Part shown: positions 1 to 12,337 of the stretch, one piece after another | Layout of the letters: each line of letters starts with the position of its first letter | Position numbering within the stretch: the stretch's first letter is position 1 | Assembly (NCBI GenBank): GCA_029204225.1 | Contig: CM055100.1 | Span: 27,292,649 to 27,356,648, forward strand | Source of the DNA: Diphasiastrum complanatum | Lineage: Eukaryota > Streptophyta > Lycopodiopsida > Lycopodiales > Lycopodiaceae | Length of the DNA stretch: 64,000 nucleotides | Direction: 5' to 3' | The notes under the pieces: model-generated | What the model was told of the DNA's origin: nothing | The model's input: only the letters and a program-made list of their open reading frames with translations | The model's database searches: none | Position numbers and translations under genes: made by a program

Positions 1-417
1 ATGACTATTAACTATGTTCAGGGTACTGCAACATCAGCCCAGCAGGACAGACCAAAGTTTGCACCAAGAAGACATAATCCTCCTGAATTTGTTGGACCAG
101 TGAAGTCTCAAACCGCGACTAAACCAGTGTCGGGCAACTGCTATAACTGTGGAGCGCCGGGACATTTTTCACCTGACTATCCTCAACCATGAAAATCAAT
201 TGGTTATGTATTGTTATGCTCGAATTGCAGAGAGCCCTGGTCGCAAGTATCCTGACTGCCCTCAGCTGCAGAAGCCGCGACCCAAATATCAGTATGTAGC
301 AACACCAGCTACTGCAGATTCGAAAGCACTTCGACTGATGCTGTTGTGTAGAGAATTGACATTATTGAAGAAAAATTGTGCAAAAAGTACAAAAAGGACC
401 AAGAGTGGATCCTAATC
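1..417 (+). pseudogene. Ty3/gypsy gag C-terminal remnant with zinc knuckle
   Basis: The first 63 codons are open and end in a retroviral-type zinc knuckle, CYNCGAPGHFSPDY, a CX2CX4HX4C pattern in which the last Cys is Tyr. The preceding stretch is basic, polar and Gln/Pro-rich, as in the tail of gypsy Gag proteins. After the stop near position 190 a related peptide continues in other frames, so the gene is frameshifted and dead. The region enters from outside the window. It may belong to the same element as the pol remnant at 2212-3400, but protease and the N-terminal half of RT are missing between them. Gag packages element RNA; the assignment rests on the knuckle and composition only. Confidence 0.6.
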
Positions 418-1208
418 TGATCCTCAAGAGGGATTGGTTGTCAGATTACTTGATCTATCAATCTACTTGAGATTAAGATCAATCTAGATCAATTCTAGAC
501 ACAAAATCCTAACAAGAACAATCATTAATTGAAGGTAGGTGTACTTTCTGGTTTCACACGTGTGAAACACTATCTGAATACGGACTCCAACCTGAAAATC
601 AAGTACACATTGATAAAACCTCAAAACAATCAAAACAAATGGAGACAAATGGAGAGAATCACTCAAAATTGCTTCCAAAACCAAGATTGGTGTCTCACAT
701 TGATTATGGCCAAATGTGGCTCTATATATACAATAAGTGGGAGGTCGTGGTACTGATCATCCCTATGATCCCACATGTGTGAAGGTGCTTTGTCATATGA
801 TGATTCATCATGCAAAACTGACACTTGGACAAAACCTTCTATTTTGAGCACTTTTGGTCCATTTTCCTTCTATATGGAGATCTACTTGGAAATCTTCTAG
901 AAGTCAAAATTCACCTACTTCAGCTTATTCCACACATGTGAGCTGTCCTCTACACATGGGATATGACACCTAACCAAAGGATGTGGCTCATGCAATCCAT
1001 AGATTGATCCCATGTGTCATATGTCTAGAAAACTAGTTTTTGGCCTTTTTAGCCACTAGAACTTGAATCACATCATATGTACAACCTATATGATTATGGT
1101 ACATGACAAGTACACTAGTTTCACACGTGGGAACAGTCTCCACACATGTGTGTTTATCTATATACAATATTTTTGGCCTCCACCAAGCTTATTTTTGCAT
1201 TTTTCACA
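418..1208 (-). repeat. LTR-like sequence, 3' LTR of a minus-strand element
   Basis: Read on the minus strand, a purine tract at 1209-1217 is followed by TGTGAAAAATGC, the same kind of polypurine-tract/LTR junction seen in both copia elements of this window. The stretch also carries several TTCACACGTGTG-type palindromes (near 555, 768, 930, 1120, 1140) like those inside the copia LTRs. The low-coordinate edge is uncertain; no partner LTR or target duplication was found. Confidence 0.35.
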
Positions 1209-1217
1209 CTCCTCCTC
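1209..1217 (-). promoter_or_regulatory. Candidate polypurine tract
   Basis: The minus strand reads GAGGAGGAG directly before TGTGAAAA. This matches the tract at 59934-59944, where a copia coding region is followed by an LTR. Polypurine tracts prime plus-strand DNA synthesis during reverse transcription. Confidence 0.4.
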
Positions 1218-1348
1218 AAAAATCTAGCTTGGTAAATCTAGCTTGATGGAAAACATGATGATCTTGAACTTGATTCCCTGGGCTGAATTGGTCTTTGCTG
1301 GTTCAAAAGGTGTGAAGGTCAGCCAATGATCTTGATGTTGATCTAAAA

Positions 1349-2210
1349 TCACCATATCCACGATAGTGCTTCTTTGATGTTGACATCTTTGATGAGCTTG
1401 AGAGCTTTGCACCATCCTAGCACCTCCAAAATTGATTCCTTCCAATTTTCATGTAGATGCTTGACCTTGAGGCTTGCTCCTTCACATGAGATATGATCCT
1501 CTTTCCCTTGAAATGTGAACCACATGAGTTCAAACATGTTTCTTGAGTTTCTATTTGGAATCACAACTTGAGAAGGTCTCTCCTCCTCAATCCTTGGCAC
1601 ACTTGAACCTTGAGATGACTCCTTAAGATCCTCTTCATGATGCTCCTTCTTGATGGAAATCCAAGACCTCCATGTCTCATAATGATCACAACAAATATGA
1701 CCATTCAATATGCACTTCCTATGATTATCAAGATTACTTATGCTAGAAACATAAGTCCAAAAATCACCACAACTTGGCATGATTTTTCCAATATTGAAAT
1801 CAAAAGGTATTTCCATCTCAATAAGGCTAACTACTTGCTTATGGATATAAGTGTCCACTTTGGATGCTTCACTTATTCTCATAAGAAGTTTACAACTTGC
1901 CTTTAAGATCGATAACTTAGAATTTTCATCTTTATGAATGAACACATCATTCATGATCTTATTGAAACCAAAAGATCCTACATTATGAAGATATTTCCAT
2001 TTCCTTGACTTCATAACTAATGTAAGCTTAGAAGGAAAACATATTTTGCTATCTTTTAAGGCATCACACTCAACTAGTATTGCCTTAATCCACATTTGAG
2101 GCACAAAAATCTCTTCAAAGCAAAATGGTTCTTCATAAGTTGACATGAGAGCATAAATCAAACTATTTTCATTTTGTGATTGCTCCTTATTCTTGATTGA
2201 TTTCTCTTTA
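1349..2210 (-). CDS. Unrecognised open frame of about 270-285 residues
   Basis: An uninterrupted minus-strand frame reads from the edge of the gypsy pol remnant (about 2210) down to 1349. The first ATG in frame is near 2146, and the frame remains open upstream of it. The product is mixed in composition with several Trp and Cys residues and a Glu/Ser-rich stretch in the middle; I see no zinc knuckle, protease, RT or integrase motif and no signal peptide. It lies just inside the LTR/polypurine junction at 1208-1217, so it probably belongs to the internal region of that minus-strand element, either as a non-standard ORF or as captured host sequence. The length without a stop in AT-rich DNA is the only evidence for coding. 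Confidence 0.3.
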
Positions 2211-2211
2211 A

Positions 2212-3400
2212 TAGAGGAATAGAAGTCGACAAAGATAAAGTCGAGCTTATAAAGAATCTCTAAATACCAACCAATTTACGTGAACTAAGAGTTTTCTTAG
2301 GACATGTTGGCTATTATCGAAGATTTATTCAAAATCATGCTTCTATTGTTGCCTCTCTTACACATCTACTAAAGAAACAAGTGGAATACTTGTGGACGAA
2401 TGAACAACAGACAACATTCAAAGAACTTAAGCAAAGGTTGATCAATGCTCCTATTATGAGACCACCCAACTGGGCTATTTTATTTCATAGTTATGTGGAT
2501 GTTTTCACATTTGCTATTGGCGTCTGTCTAATCTAGAAGGACGACCAAAAGACAGATCATCCCATTTACTATGCGAGTCGATAGCTCAGTGCATCAGAGA
2601 AGAATTATTCGGCCACAGAAAGGGAAGCTCTTGAAATGATTTTCACTGTTAAGAAATTTCGACATTATTTGTTGGGATATGCATTTATTTTTCATGTTGA
2701 TCACTATGCTCTTAAGTATCTTGTAAATAAATCAGATCTATCAGGACGAATTGCTCGATGGGTTCTACTTCTGCAAGAATTTACTTATCATGTAGAACTT
2801 TGCCAAGGAAAGTATCATACAAATGCTGATTATCTATTGCGACTCAGCACCGAAAAAATTGAAGAACCTATCAATGATGATTTTCCAGACGAACATTTAT
2901 TCAAGATTTCATCTACAAATTCGCTATATTCTGATATTATTATGTATCTCAAGGATCAGATATATCCGGATGGTTACAATTTGGAACAAAAAACAGTTTT
3001 TCAATATAAGGTAGCACCTTATACAATTATTAACAATGTTCTGTACAAGCTTGGTGCTGACCATCAACTACGAAGATGTCTCGAAACTGAACACATTAAA
3101 AAGGTCGTTAAAGCCTTGCACTCAGAAGATGCTGGAGGACACTTTGCCCTAAAGAACACAGTTAATAAGATATTGACTGCCAAGTATTGGTGGCCAACAA
3201 TGTTCAAGGATGTACCAAACTTTATTCGTTCATGTGATCCATGCCAGAGATTTGGCAAGCCTACAAAAGCAATGAATTGGCCGTTGACACCAATCTTGTC
3301 TCTTGCACCTTTGAAAAGTGGGGGATTGACTTTGTCGGTCCAATCAAACCTGTGACTCCCTGCGAGAAAGTTTCGCAAAACGTTCTAGAATCTTTCTAGC
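2212..3400 (+). pseudogene. Ty3/gypsy pol remnant: RT end, RNase H, integrase N-terminus
   Basis: The plus strand encodes, in order, the C-terminal part of gypsy reverse transcriptase (RVFLGHVGYYRRFI), RNase H (YYASR, TEREALEM, FRHYLLG, DHYALKYL, GRIARW) and the integrase zinc-binding region (HSEDAGGH ... SCDPCQR, followed by a shifted KWGIDFVGP containing the first catalytic Asp). There are in-frame stops near 2269, 2535 and 2583 and a frameshift near 3309, and the integrase core is missing after about 3400. The longest open piece is 2636-3355. The upstream edge abuts the minus-strand frame at 1349-2210. It is a dead fragment; RNase H and integrase would normally act in the virus-like particle and nucleus. 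Confidence 0.85.
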
Positions 3401-3613
3401 ATATTTTTGAGAATCTCTCGACCTACTTTTTGTATTCTTCCATTAAAGATGATGGCCACGTGATTATCATTTTTCACATGTGTGTACGCTCACATATCAA
3501 AACAAATATCGTTTCTTCTTAATTTAATTTTTTTTCTTTTCACAAATGGTCTTCCGTAACTAAAGATCGATCTGTCAAATTATAGTTTCAAACACTGAGC
3601 CATGCACGTCCTC

Positions 3614-3620
3614 TATAAAT
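3614..3620 (+). promoter_or_regulatory. Candidate TATA box
   Basis: TATAAAT lies about 200 bp upstream of the first ATG (3820) of the following coiled-coil pseudogene, with an open pyrimidine-rich leader between them. The region 3400-3819 otherwise shows no coding sequence. This could be a gene promoter or a remnant of an LTR promoter. Confidence 0.3.
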
Positions 3621-3819
3621 GGAAGTGACAGATGTCATGTCACCATGCCACGTCATCATCCCTTCCACACCGCTACTGCATAACATAGTTATTTTTCATT
3701 TTCTTTCTTACACTTTCTTCCTGCAATTACATGCTTTCCTGCGCTTATTCTCTTAGCGATCAAAGCTCACTCATACGAACTATTGCGATCTACGGAGCTG
3801 TTGTCAAACATTCGACCAA

Positions 3820-6089
3820 TGGCTTCCGGATCAAGTTCTAGTTCTACCATCATTTGGAAAGCACGCATAGGAATCCGCCTGGCATCCATCCAATCCTTTT
3901 TGGATCGATGCAGGTTGGGTTATCTGAAAGTGGACTCCTCAATCATTTTCTCTGAAGTCAACACGGAATTTGTGAACTCCATCCAAACAATCTCTGAGGT
4001 GGCCTTGAAAGTTCATGTACGAGGCCAATTCTTCACTATCACTGAAGACCTGTTCTGCACAACCCTCGAGTTACCTTTGGATGGGAAGATGGTTTCAACC
4101 AACAAAGACTCAAATGGATGAAGCAACTCACTTCTTAAGCAACTGTTTCGTACCCACAAAGGGGTACAAAATTTCAATGATCCGCGATACAACATTTAAA
4201 CTATTCTGTAAATACGCGAACCAAGCAATAATTTTGACAGATGCGGATGCTACAATTTCAGTTCAAAATTTTGGTTACATATTGGATGCACTCGCTGGTA
4301 ATCCAGTTTGCTTCAGCGTTATTACCTACAAGGACTTTTTGTGATGGATTAAACATCAAAAGTTTTCTGGCATTGGAGCACATGTTTCTCGATTGTGTGC
4401 CAATTTTGACATTTTGACCGAGCAAGAGAAAACAATGCGAACGGGAAGGATGTTGGCTCCCATGCCAATTGATCTTTCCAGCATCCTGTCTATCCCTATT
4501 CCAGTTCCACCAGATGCTGCACCAGCAGTCGAAGTGGCAGCTACCACTGCTATGGAGATTGATGCTGCACCATCCCAACCAGATACAGTTTCAGTTGGGG
4601 AAATAGATACAAATGGTGCTGCTGTTGCTGATTCTTCAAAATAAGACAATTCAGGCCAAGTCTGACAATTTTCAGACTCAAAATGATTCTTTGAAACAAC
4701 AACTTTTGGCTTCGAATCAAGATAACATCACCCTCCAGAAATATTTGCAGGAGGAGCGAATGACGAGAATAAGACAAAAGCTTCTCTCTCTATGTGCAGC
4801 AATGCAGGGTCAGTCACAGTAGACCTCACGAAGCTGAACCAGCTCCAAGGCCAGATGCTCAAATTTTTTTGAGTAGAGTTCTTGCAACCACTCGAGGATG
4901 CGAAGGCACTTGTCGAGGAAGAGTTGGCTGAGCTGAAGGAGCTCTTGAGTGAAGCCATCTCATCTTGCAGCAGCCTGATTCACACGACAAATATCTTCAA
5001 GCCCTGCTTCGCATTGATGACCTCACACAACAACTTCAAGCTGTGCCATCCTGTTCCGGAGCCTCAGACCATCCTGAGTATTTGGAGGCTGTCGTGAATC
5101 TCAACAAGCTCGAGAAGGAGCCATCGAATCTTAAGCAACAATTGGAAGATCAGAAGCTGGCTGCTGAGTTGCAAACTCAGGACTTGGCAACTGTATCCAC
5201 ACAGCCAAAGCGAACACGACGTAATCAGTCGAAGGTATGTGCTGACAGATTCCGTGCATTTGCTGAACGCTTCTGGAAATTGTATCCACATGCATTTAAT
5301 GTTGAATTGCAGTGGCATGTGGATTACATGATGCTACCAGGCACAATAGGCATCGCCTTCGACGAATGGAAGCGACCTTTTGAGAAGGACAACTTTCTCT
5401 GGTTATGGGCCCAGCTCTCTATCGAACAGAAAGGATGTGTCTGTTGGGGCATAATCCAGGGTAAGTTCCAGGTCATGCCTTTCGGATTAGCAGAGTTATA
5501 CATAGGCTCTTTGGCTATGTATACTCTAGAATATATGCGAATCAAAGAGTTTCAATTTTTGTGGAACGAAGACAATAAGCGACATTTTTGGAAGCGATAG
5601 TCACAGTTTCAACTGTACAAGCCACAAACTGTTGCGGATCTAGGCGAATTCGATGATGCCGGGTTGCTGATCAATATAAATATGGCTTATCCAGAGTTAT
5701 TCAGTATTTATGTGGATTGGGAGTGAAATCTTGCAGATTATTTTGCGGAGATTCGACACGATCTGCAAGACAGAAGGAAGTCATTTCACTACAAGTAGTT
5801 CTGTACATATTCATTTTGGCAGTTTGGTACTTTCGTGGCAAAGACATTATTTTTCATTCAAAATCTTTATGCTAAAAGCTCTTTTATTAGATTTTCAACT
5901 AGTTATTTTAAAGAAGTCACTCTTCGTAGTGATTCAGACGAAGATATAAAGTTAACTCAGGAGCTATTCGATGGAACATTGCTCCCGATCAAGTTAGAAG
6001 AATTTGGCAACTTACCAGTTGGCTGTTACACAAAATCAAAAGAAGACTTGTTGTTGATCGAAGCTCAACAAAACTTGGAGTTTGCTTAG
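3820..6089 (+). pseudogene. Decayed gene of unknown family with coiled-coil region
   Basis: From ATG 3820 the plus strand encodes a Ser-rich start and a globular segment of about 90 residues (with FTITEDLFCTTLELPLDG), then shifts frame (open 4015-4344). It continues with a Pro/Ala/Val-rich linker (4393-4644) and Gln/Leu/Glu-rich stretches predicted by eye to be coiled coil (4640-4822, 4882-5000, 5000-5200), followed by another globular part (5220-5600) and an acidic tail (to 6089). Several stops and frameshifts break it. No known motif was recognised. The plan (globular start, Pro-rich linker, coiled coil) resembles the pseudogene at 9958-19655. It could be an extra ORF of a plant gypsy-type element or a host gene family carried by repeats. 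Confidence 0.4.
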
Positions 6090-7684
6090 AAATTATATGA
6101 AGAATCGAATCGTTCATAAAACATTCATTCATGCCTTTGTTGTGCTGATGTTTCTATGGGATGCTGAATTTTTGAAAATCAAAGATGTTTTAAATTTTGA
6201 TTCTAGTTTTCATCAACAATTCAAAGGTCAACTCAAAACAACCTATTCAATTAAATAAACAGCAAGACACATATTCTCTAAGACGAAGAAATATCTAAAG
6301 GATGAAATATATGAAGAAATATCTTTTTGCCTTAATGAAAATGTGAAGAACAGAATGTTTTGCAAATAAATCCTCAAAAAGAAGTTGTTATGTTCATGAG
6401 GATGTTTCACATTTGAGGAAGGGATATGTGATGCCACCTTATTGTTAAAAATTGAATATCAATATAAATATGGCATGATATACTCAAAAATGAAGACATG
6501 AGCTGGTTAAGTATAAATCATGAAGAGGCCTAAGTCATTTTTCGGGAATATATCTCCTAAGTACTTGCCTTGTAATTAAGGGCAAGACCTTTAATAGGAA
6601 AGACATTGCCTTGGATAACCTTTACTAGGTCGTCCACACGAAACGACTAGATACGAAAAGACATGTTAAACTAGAGTAACTTTAACTCTTAGTTAAATAT
6701 ACCCTTCATGGTATAATTGAACGTATACATAGTCTAATTGTTAACTAGACCCTTTCGCGGGAGCGATGCACCTATTGTTTAAGAGGTGTGTTTGTTCGTC
6801 CCGTAGAACATATATTGATCTCACACTTCATTCTCGAGCATCGAGAGAGAAGAGTTTATGCATATGTAAGAGATTGAAAAAGTGAATAGAGTTCTGTGAG
6901 TTATTCTCTCTTATCTCTATTCTTCGCACTACTGAGTGTGAGTGATCTTGAGTCTGCTAACAATCTCTAACGCATTACATGAATTACTCTCTGATCAGAT
7001 AGACTCTCTAGTGCATTACAGTCATTTGCTCTGTATCCGTAAAGCATGCTCTAAAGAACTGTCTTAAGATCATCTTATTCATCTGTCGCGAATACTTTCT
7101 TTTCGGCACTCGAATAATGACTATCTGTACAGTCTAGCACAATCATTGAATGAAGTTGTATGTATACATATGAGATGACAGTCCCTGTCTGAAGAATTGA
7201 GTCTTTGATTTGTTTTCCTGATTGGCATTGACATAAGTTTCTAACGTGCTCTAAAACCATTCATGTTCTTTAACCATTAATTTGGACTTTTAGTTGTTGA
7301 GGACTTCTGTCTAGAAATAAACAGTTCACGAACGCGATTAATTAATTGTCTATACAATCGCGAATACATCGAACATTTCTTGACTCTCTATTGACACCTT
7401 TATCAACCATTGTAGTACTGTTGTACTACTTTGATAACATCTCATCTGTAGAACGCGTTTCATTTGATTTGATAGAGGCCAGATTGTTGTTCTGAAAATT
7501 ATCAACACAACACACCAAAATATAAGTAATACTGGTTACTTTTTAATGTCTGTCAACAACCAGAATGACACTCGACACCACTTGTCATAAATTGTACCAA
7601 AAACATAACTTTCTAACACTATTCTCTGTGGGAACGACACTATTTGCTACAAAATCTATATTAACCTTGTTGGTATAGTACGAT
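6090..7684. other. Non-coding, LTR/UTR-like stretch
   Basis: No credible gene is visible. The stretch near 7615-7640 (CTGTGGGAACGAC) resembles the short conserved box seen near the ends of plant Tat/Athila-type gypsy elements, so part of this may be an old LTR or untranslated region. Boundaries were not found. Confidence 0.25.
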
Positions 7685-9770
7685 AGGGTTCTCAATAGAC
7701 TTTGCTGACAGTCATTTCACTCCAAATGTAATTGGTGTGTCCATGGTGTAACACTTGGGTGAAGATGTGCTAGGTTTAGGATCCGATTCATATTGACATG
7801 CTTGGTAGTCAATCGTGGCTAATGCATCCGTCCATATCATGACATCTGTCTCTGAATTGTAGTGACCACCCTTGGCTTGCCTTGGACGATCGATCATATG
7901 ATCTGTCGTGGATGATCCGTCATCAGAGCCTTGGGTGCAATAGATTTCACTGCCCATGTGGTTGGATCAACCTTTACGACCTATTCTCTATTCTCAAAGA
8001 TGAGTTTCTCCGTACCCTAGTTGTGTACTACTTGCGCAGTCCTCAACAATGGCCTTCCTAGTAAAACATGGCATGCAGATGGGGACTCTGATATGTCCAT
8101 CACCAGAAAAGTGATCACAAACTACATGTCTGCTATTTTTATGGGGATATCGACAACTACACCCTTTGGTTTTACACAGGATTAATCCGCTAGCTTGATG
8201 GCAAACTTTGCTAGCTTCAATCCGTGTAGACCCCACTTTTGATACAAAGTAGTGGAGATCAAATTGACACCTGATCCTCCATCTACCACTGATGTCTCGT
8301 CCTCAAATCTCTTGTGTTTGATTGGCAAGTTGATGTTGTGTTCCTCACTCTCCCACGTTGCCTCAATGTAGAGGACGTTACTTGTCTCATCATAGCCCAT
8401 ACAATATATGGGCTCTGGCGCTACTGGTTCTGTGTCTGTTTTGGCCCATTCAGCCAAAAGGCCTTTAGCTTGTGGCGCAATCCGCAGTAATTCTCCGAGG
8501 GGTAAACTAACACGGCTTGCTAGCAGGCTTGTGATCATTTCAGTGCGTGTTCCTCGGGCTCCACCATGTGGAAAGGTGGTTCATGATGATGCAATCGATC
8601 GTTTTGATCGGTGCGCAATGGTGAGCCCGTTTGTGGTTCCAGTTCTTCATCAGCAAGAGGTTCCGTAGGGTTGGCCTTTTCTTGCTCTTTTTCCTCTGCT
8701 TGTGCTCTCTATACCCAATGCTGTATCTTTTGGTACTGTTTCCTTTCTTCCCTCATATTCGGATATGGCGCTGAAGTTGAGGGTTGGTCATCAGTGACCG
8801 ATGGTGGTGGTGAGGGAGCCACTTCCTTTCTCTTCTATGCTCGCGTGACGGCTAACATAGGGGCATAGAAATGCTGCTTTTTCGGTGGCATCCCCGCTGG
8901 AACTATTGCTCGTTGTATTGCAATGAAATTCAATGGTGTGCTGGTCCCAGGTCTTAATGGATAGTTCTTGAAGTAGTATCCATAACCGCATTCCCAACAG
9001 AAAGATGTATACTATCCCTTGTAAGGACATTAAGCAATTCTGTGTCCTTCGCCCCCCCATCCATAGCAACTGTAATTTCTTCTGCCTTGACGTTGAGTTT
9101 GAGCTGCATAGGCTGCAATATATTCATTTATGGCAGGATCCATATATGGTTCATCCGACCCATACCATTGCTGCTGCTCAGGTTGAGGTGGTACTGGCAT
9201 CTCTGATTCTGTTGCTGTCAGGTTTACGTGGGCCACTTGTTGATTAGCCGGTCCTGATGGTGCAGGTAAGGCCATGCATTGTTGATTAATCAGCGCGTCA
9301 TACCTCGGTGCCGCATTTGGTGCCCCTTGATGATATGGATAAGAAGTCTGATAAGGACTCCTCTTCTGTTGGACAATCTGGAGGTTGAATGGACAAAAGG
9401 CCATATCGTGCGATGTTGCATTGCACAAATGGCAAAATCTCTGGGTCAGTCTCAGATTTTGCTTTAGGACTGGACACTCATTTGCTGTATGGTTTTGTGT
9501 GCATATTGAACACCATACATTTTCGCGGTGAAGATACTGTAGTTGGTTTTGTTTCGGTAAAGATTCATCCGATGGTAGAGTCCAAGGTAGTTGGATCTTG
9601 CTGGTACAGTGGGATGCAATCTGGATCTTATGGATCTGATCAATTTGATAGGCCAATATTGAGGATTCATGCCTCTTACGATGGTTTTTCCTTGATAACT
9701 TTTTATTCCTTGCACTGATTGTCCTGAGATTTTAATAGTAGTTGGTCTGATGTAAGCCCTACACTTCACA
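7685..9770 (-). pseudogene. Ty3/gypsy gag-protease remnant
   Basis: On the minus strand a frame open from 9656 to 9030 carries two zinc knuckles, CSICTQNHTANEC (about 9512-9474) and CHLCNATSHDMAFC (about 9434-9393), and a third near 9065-9020 interrupted by a stop. Further down the strand (8538-8182) is a retroviral-type aspartic protease segment with VVDGGSGVNLIS (Asp codon near 8283), the DGGSG variant found in plant gypsy polyproteins, and beyond it a broken segment with GRPLLRTAQVV. Many stops and frameshifts separate the pieces. RT and integrase are not seen downstream, so this is a truncated gag-protease fossil. Confidence 0.75.
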
Positions 9771-9903
9771 TCTCAACCGAGCCCCTGAATCGGACCGAGC
9801 CGACACTGCCAGTTCCATCTCGACCGAGCTAAGTCCACCAGTGTTATCTCGACCGAGCCGAGTCCATCAGTTACATCTCGACCGAGCCGAGTCACACCAA
9901 CCC
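9769..9903. repeat. 29-bp tandem repeat (CGACCGAG-rich)
   Basis: Units beginning ATCTCGACCGAG start at 9817, 9846 and 9875, an exact 29-bp spacing, with a more diverged unit at 9769. The block sits between the minus-strand gag fossil and the start of the next plus-strand pseudogene. Confidence 0.75.
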
Positions 9904-9957
9904 CTGTTATAGATTTCAACTGAGCCTCATTTTCTAGAGAACATTTTCGAACTAGAA

Positions 9958-11672
9958 ATGTCTTCCCATCACTCCAACTCTGATGACCCTGATGCAGACA
10001 AGATAGATATCAACTTGGGCAACCTTGACATTGTTGAGATGACCACCTAGTACCAGCAAGTCCATCAGTTTTTGACACTAATAGAATTTTAAATACATGC
10101 TATATCTGACTACCAGATCTCCTATCTGCTCCATATGGCTTATGCCAGGTCCTGTCAGTTCATTGTACCTCCAAACAAGAACTATGTTCATAACATTTCT
10201 CTGTCTGGAGCAGACTTTCATATCTTCGGCTTCCCTTGAGGACTGAATGTAGTCACGAGAATCTTACAAAAGATTGAGACAACAACCTATTTCAAGTTTA
10301 TTGATCCTTCAGTTGCAAAATGGAAGAACAAAGATAGTTATCGGTTTGATGGTATCAATGATCAAGCTCTAGCTGCTGCTTGTGCCTACTTAAGAAAGTA
10401 CACCCGACGTTACAGATCCAAGATCCTCCGGATATCGATGTCACTGTTTCACATTATGGCAGATTCACGACTGCATGGCAGAATCTCTATGACTGGGCCC
10501 AGTTTCTTCGAACTACCTTCATGAGTATATAAAACATAAGCAACCCTCCATCTTGCTGGGATATCTGCTGGCAGACCTCACACTACAACAAGTGAGCAAC
10601 GGACCCAAGCTCTGAGAACCGTTGCAGGTGGCTGATTAAGCTTGGGACATACCAGTTCCTTCAAAAAAGTCCAAGCATTCAGGTTCAAGAAAAAGAGTAT
10701 TTTTCCCACAGGGGCCACCACCCAAGAGACCTAATATGAGCATTATGAAGTTGACTGTCAGGAAGCAGACAACACCATCAGGCTCACAACAAGATCCAGC
10801 TGCTGAAGGATCTTCTGCCCAACAAACACATGACACCTCAAAGGCAAAGCTTCTCGAAACATGCCAACAAAGGACAAGAACCAAAATGATGGCAAAGAAG
10901 CACTCTCAAGATGGTACGAAGATCGATGAAACAGAATCGAAAGGCAAGAAGCTCCAACGCAAACCACGAGCCATGAGACAAGCAACATGGTCTCAACAAA
11001 CATCCTCCAGTTCGACAAATTTCCAAGATGCTAGTTCAACATCAGATTCAGCATCACAACAACAATCCTCACTGACTCATGTCATCAACGGTGCTGCTGG
11101 AGCTACCACATCCCTAGCTACGGACATCGGCACGGATTCACAAGTTGCACAATAAGCTTCGGTGACAACTCCTCTCATACTCATTACAACGCCAACGCCG
11201 CCAACTTCACGATCGGCACAAATTTTGGGAGGGGAGGGAGATGAGAATATCATTTCCAAGGACACAATAGCAGTCCAACAAGAACAGGCCCAACAAGTCC
11301 ACATCCTCACAGACACATCCACATACGTTGATGTTGCGGACCTAATCGAGTTAGATGATGACGACGATGGCAAAGCAGATCAGTCGAGGGGAATTCAGAT
11401 CCCGCCAGCTAACGTCACCACCACCCAAGTCACTGATCCACCCATCACTCCCACATCCACCACCACTAACATCATCCCTCCATTCTCGCCATTACCACCT
11501 CCACGTTCTCATCAACCATTGTTTTTTGGATTAATGCCACCTCACCACACCCTTGACAGATACCCAAGCATTTCTAACCCTGGAGAGCTTTCAGAGGTAG
11601 CCAAGCATTCGATGATAAGCTTGTCCGAGACCAACTACCATGTGCACTGGTTGGTGAACCAGTAGAAGGAAT
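9958..11672 (+). pseudogene. Decayed gene of unknown family, 5' part (split by a copia insertion)
   Basis: From ATG 9958 the plus strand encodes an acidic start, a globular segment (with FIVPPNKNYVHNISLSGADF near 10145-10220), a basic Ser/Gln/Thr-rich region (10736-11155) and a low-complexity Thr/Pro-rich region with a DDDDDG run (11162-11665). In-frame stops near 10051, 10240 and 11663 show it was already dead. The same frame can be followed across the copia insertion into 17534, where it becomes coiled coil. No family was recognised; it shares its general plan with 3820-6089. Confidence 0.4.
11668..11672. repeat. Target-site duplication GGAAT, left copy
   Basis: GGAAT directly precedes the 5' LTR and is repeated directly after the 3' LTR at 17534-17538, as expected for a 5-bp staggered cut by a copia integrase. 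Confidence 0.95.
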
Positions 11673-12325
11673 TGTGAAAAATTGTCAACTAGTAGTATTT
11701 TCCTAACTTGAGATTTTGTAGGCCTATGGCCAAATAAAAGTTAGAGATAGGTTCATACATGTATGTAGAGGCCCAAAGTATGTGTACACTACTTTTGAGG
11801 TCACATTAATTAGAGGAGGTCGAGTGTGGAGCTCTTCTATTGGCTCATAATTTGGTGCATTCCTATTTGACCAAATTTCTAGGTATATGGGTGAATCCTA
11901 TTGGACCCCAATTTTAGCCTATCATAAGACAAGTGGCCAAGAGGCACTATGGCTGCTATAAATAGCCATCTCCACGAGTATGTACATATCTCATTTTCAT
12001 TCTATTGAATGAATGTTATGCTCTTTGAAGATCCATCTTCTTCTCTCTCACTTTTTTGTTCATATCTTGCATTCTAGCCACTAGAATTGTGATTTCTTTG
12101 TTGCTATGGCTTCACACGTGTGAAATGCAGGTTGTAGGCTCTGAAGTACGGACAGGGACAGCAAGTTTCTGTTTGTGGAAGCTTATGATCAGATTTTGAT
12201 GTTTAGTTGATGTTTAGTATGCTTAACATCACAATTTCTATCATTTTTTCAATCTAGATGTGCATAACTTCCATGGCCAAGATCTTTATGAAACTTTAGC
12301 ATCTTTTGGATCTGAGTTTTTCACA
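11673..12325 (+). repeat. 5' LTR of the complete copia element
   Basis: It begins TGTGAAAAA and ends TTTTTCACA, a 9-bp perfect inverted terminus. It contains a TATAAATA box at 11957-11964 and the palindrome TTCACACGTGTGAA near 12110. It is identical in length to the 3' LTR. Confidence 0.97.
11957..11964 (+). promoter_or_regulatory. LTR promoter TATA box
   Basis: TATAAATA occurs 285 bp into the 5' LTR and at the same offset in the 3' LTR (17165-17172). Its position before a pyrimidine-rich stretch fits a U3/R border, so it probably drives the genomic RNA. Confidence 0.7.
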
Positions 12326-12337
12326 TGGTATCAGAGC
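12326..12337 (+). promoter_or_regulatory. Primer binding site, initiator tRNA-Met
   Basis: TGGTATCAGAGC follows the 5' LTR with no gap. It is complementary to the 3' end of plant initiator tRNA-Met, the usual primer of copia reverse transcription. Confidence 0.93.
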
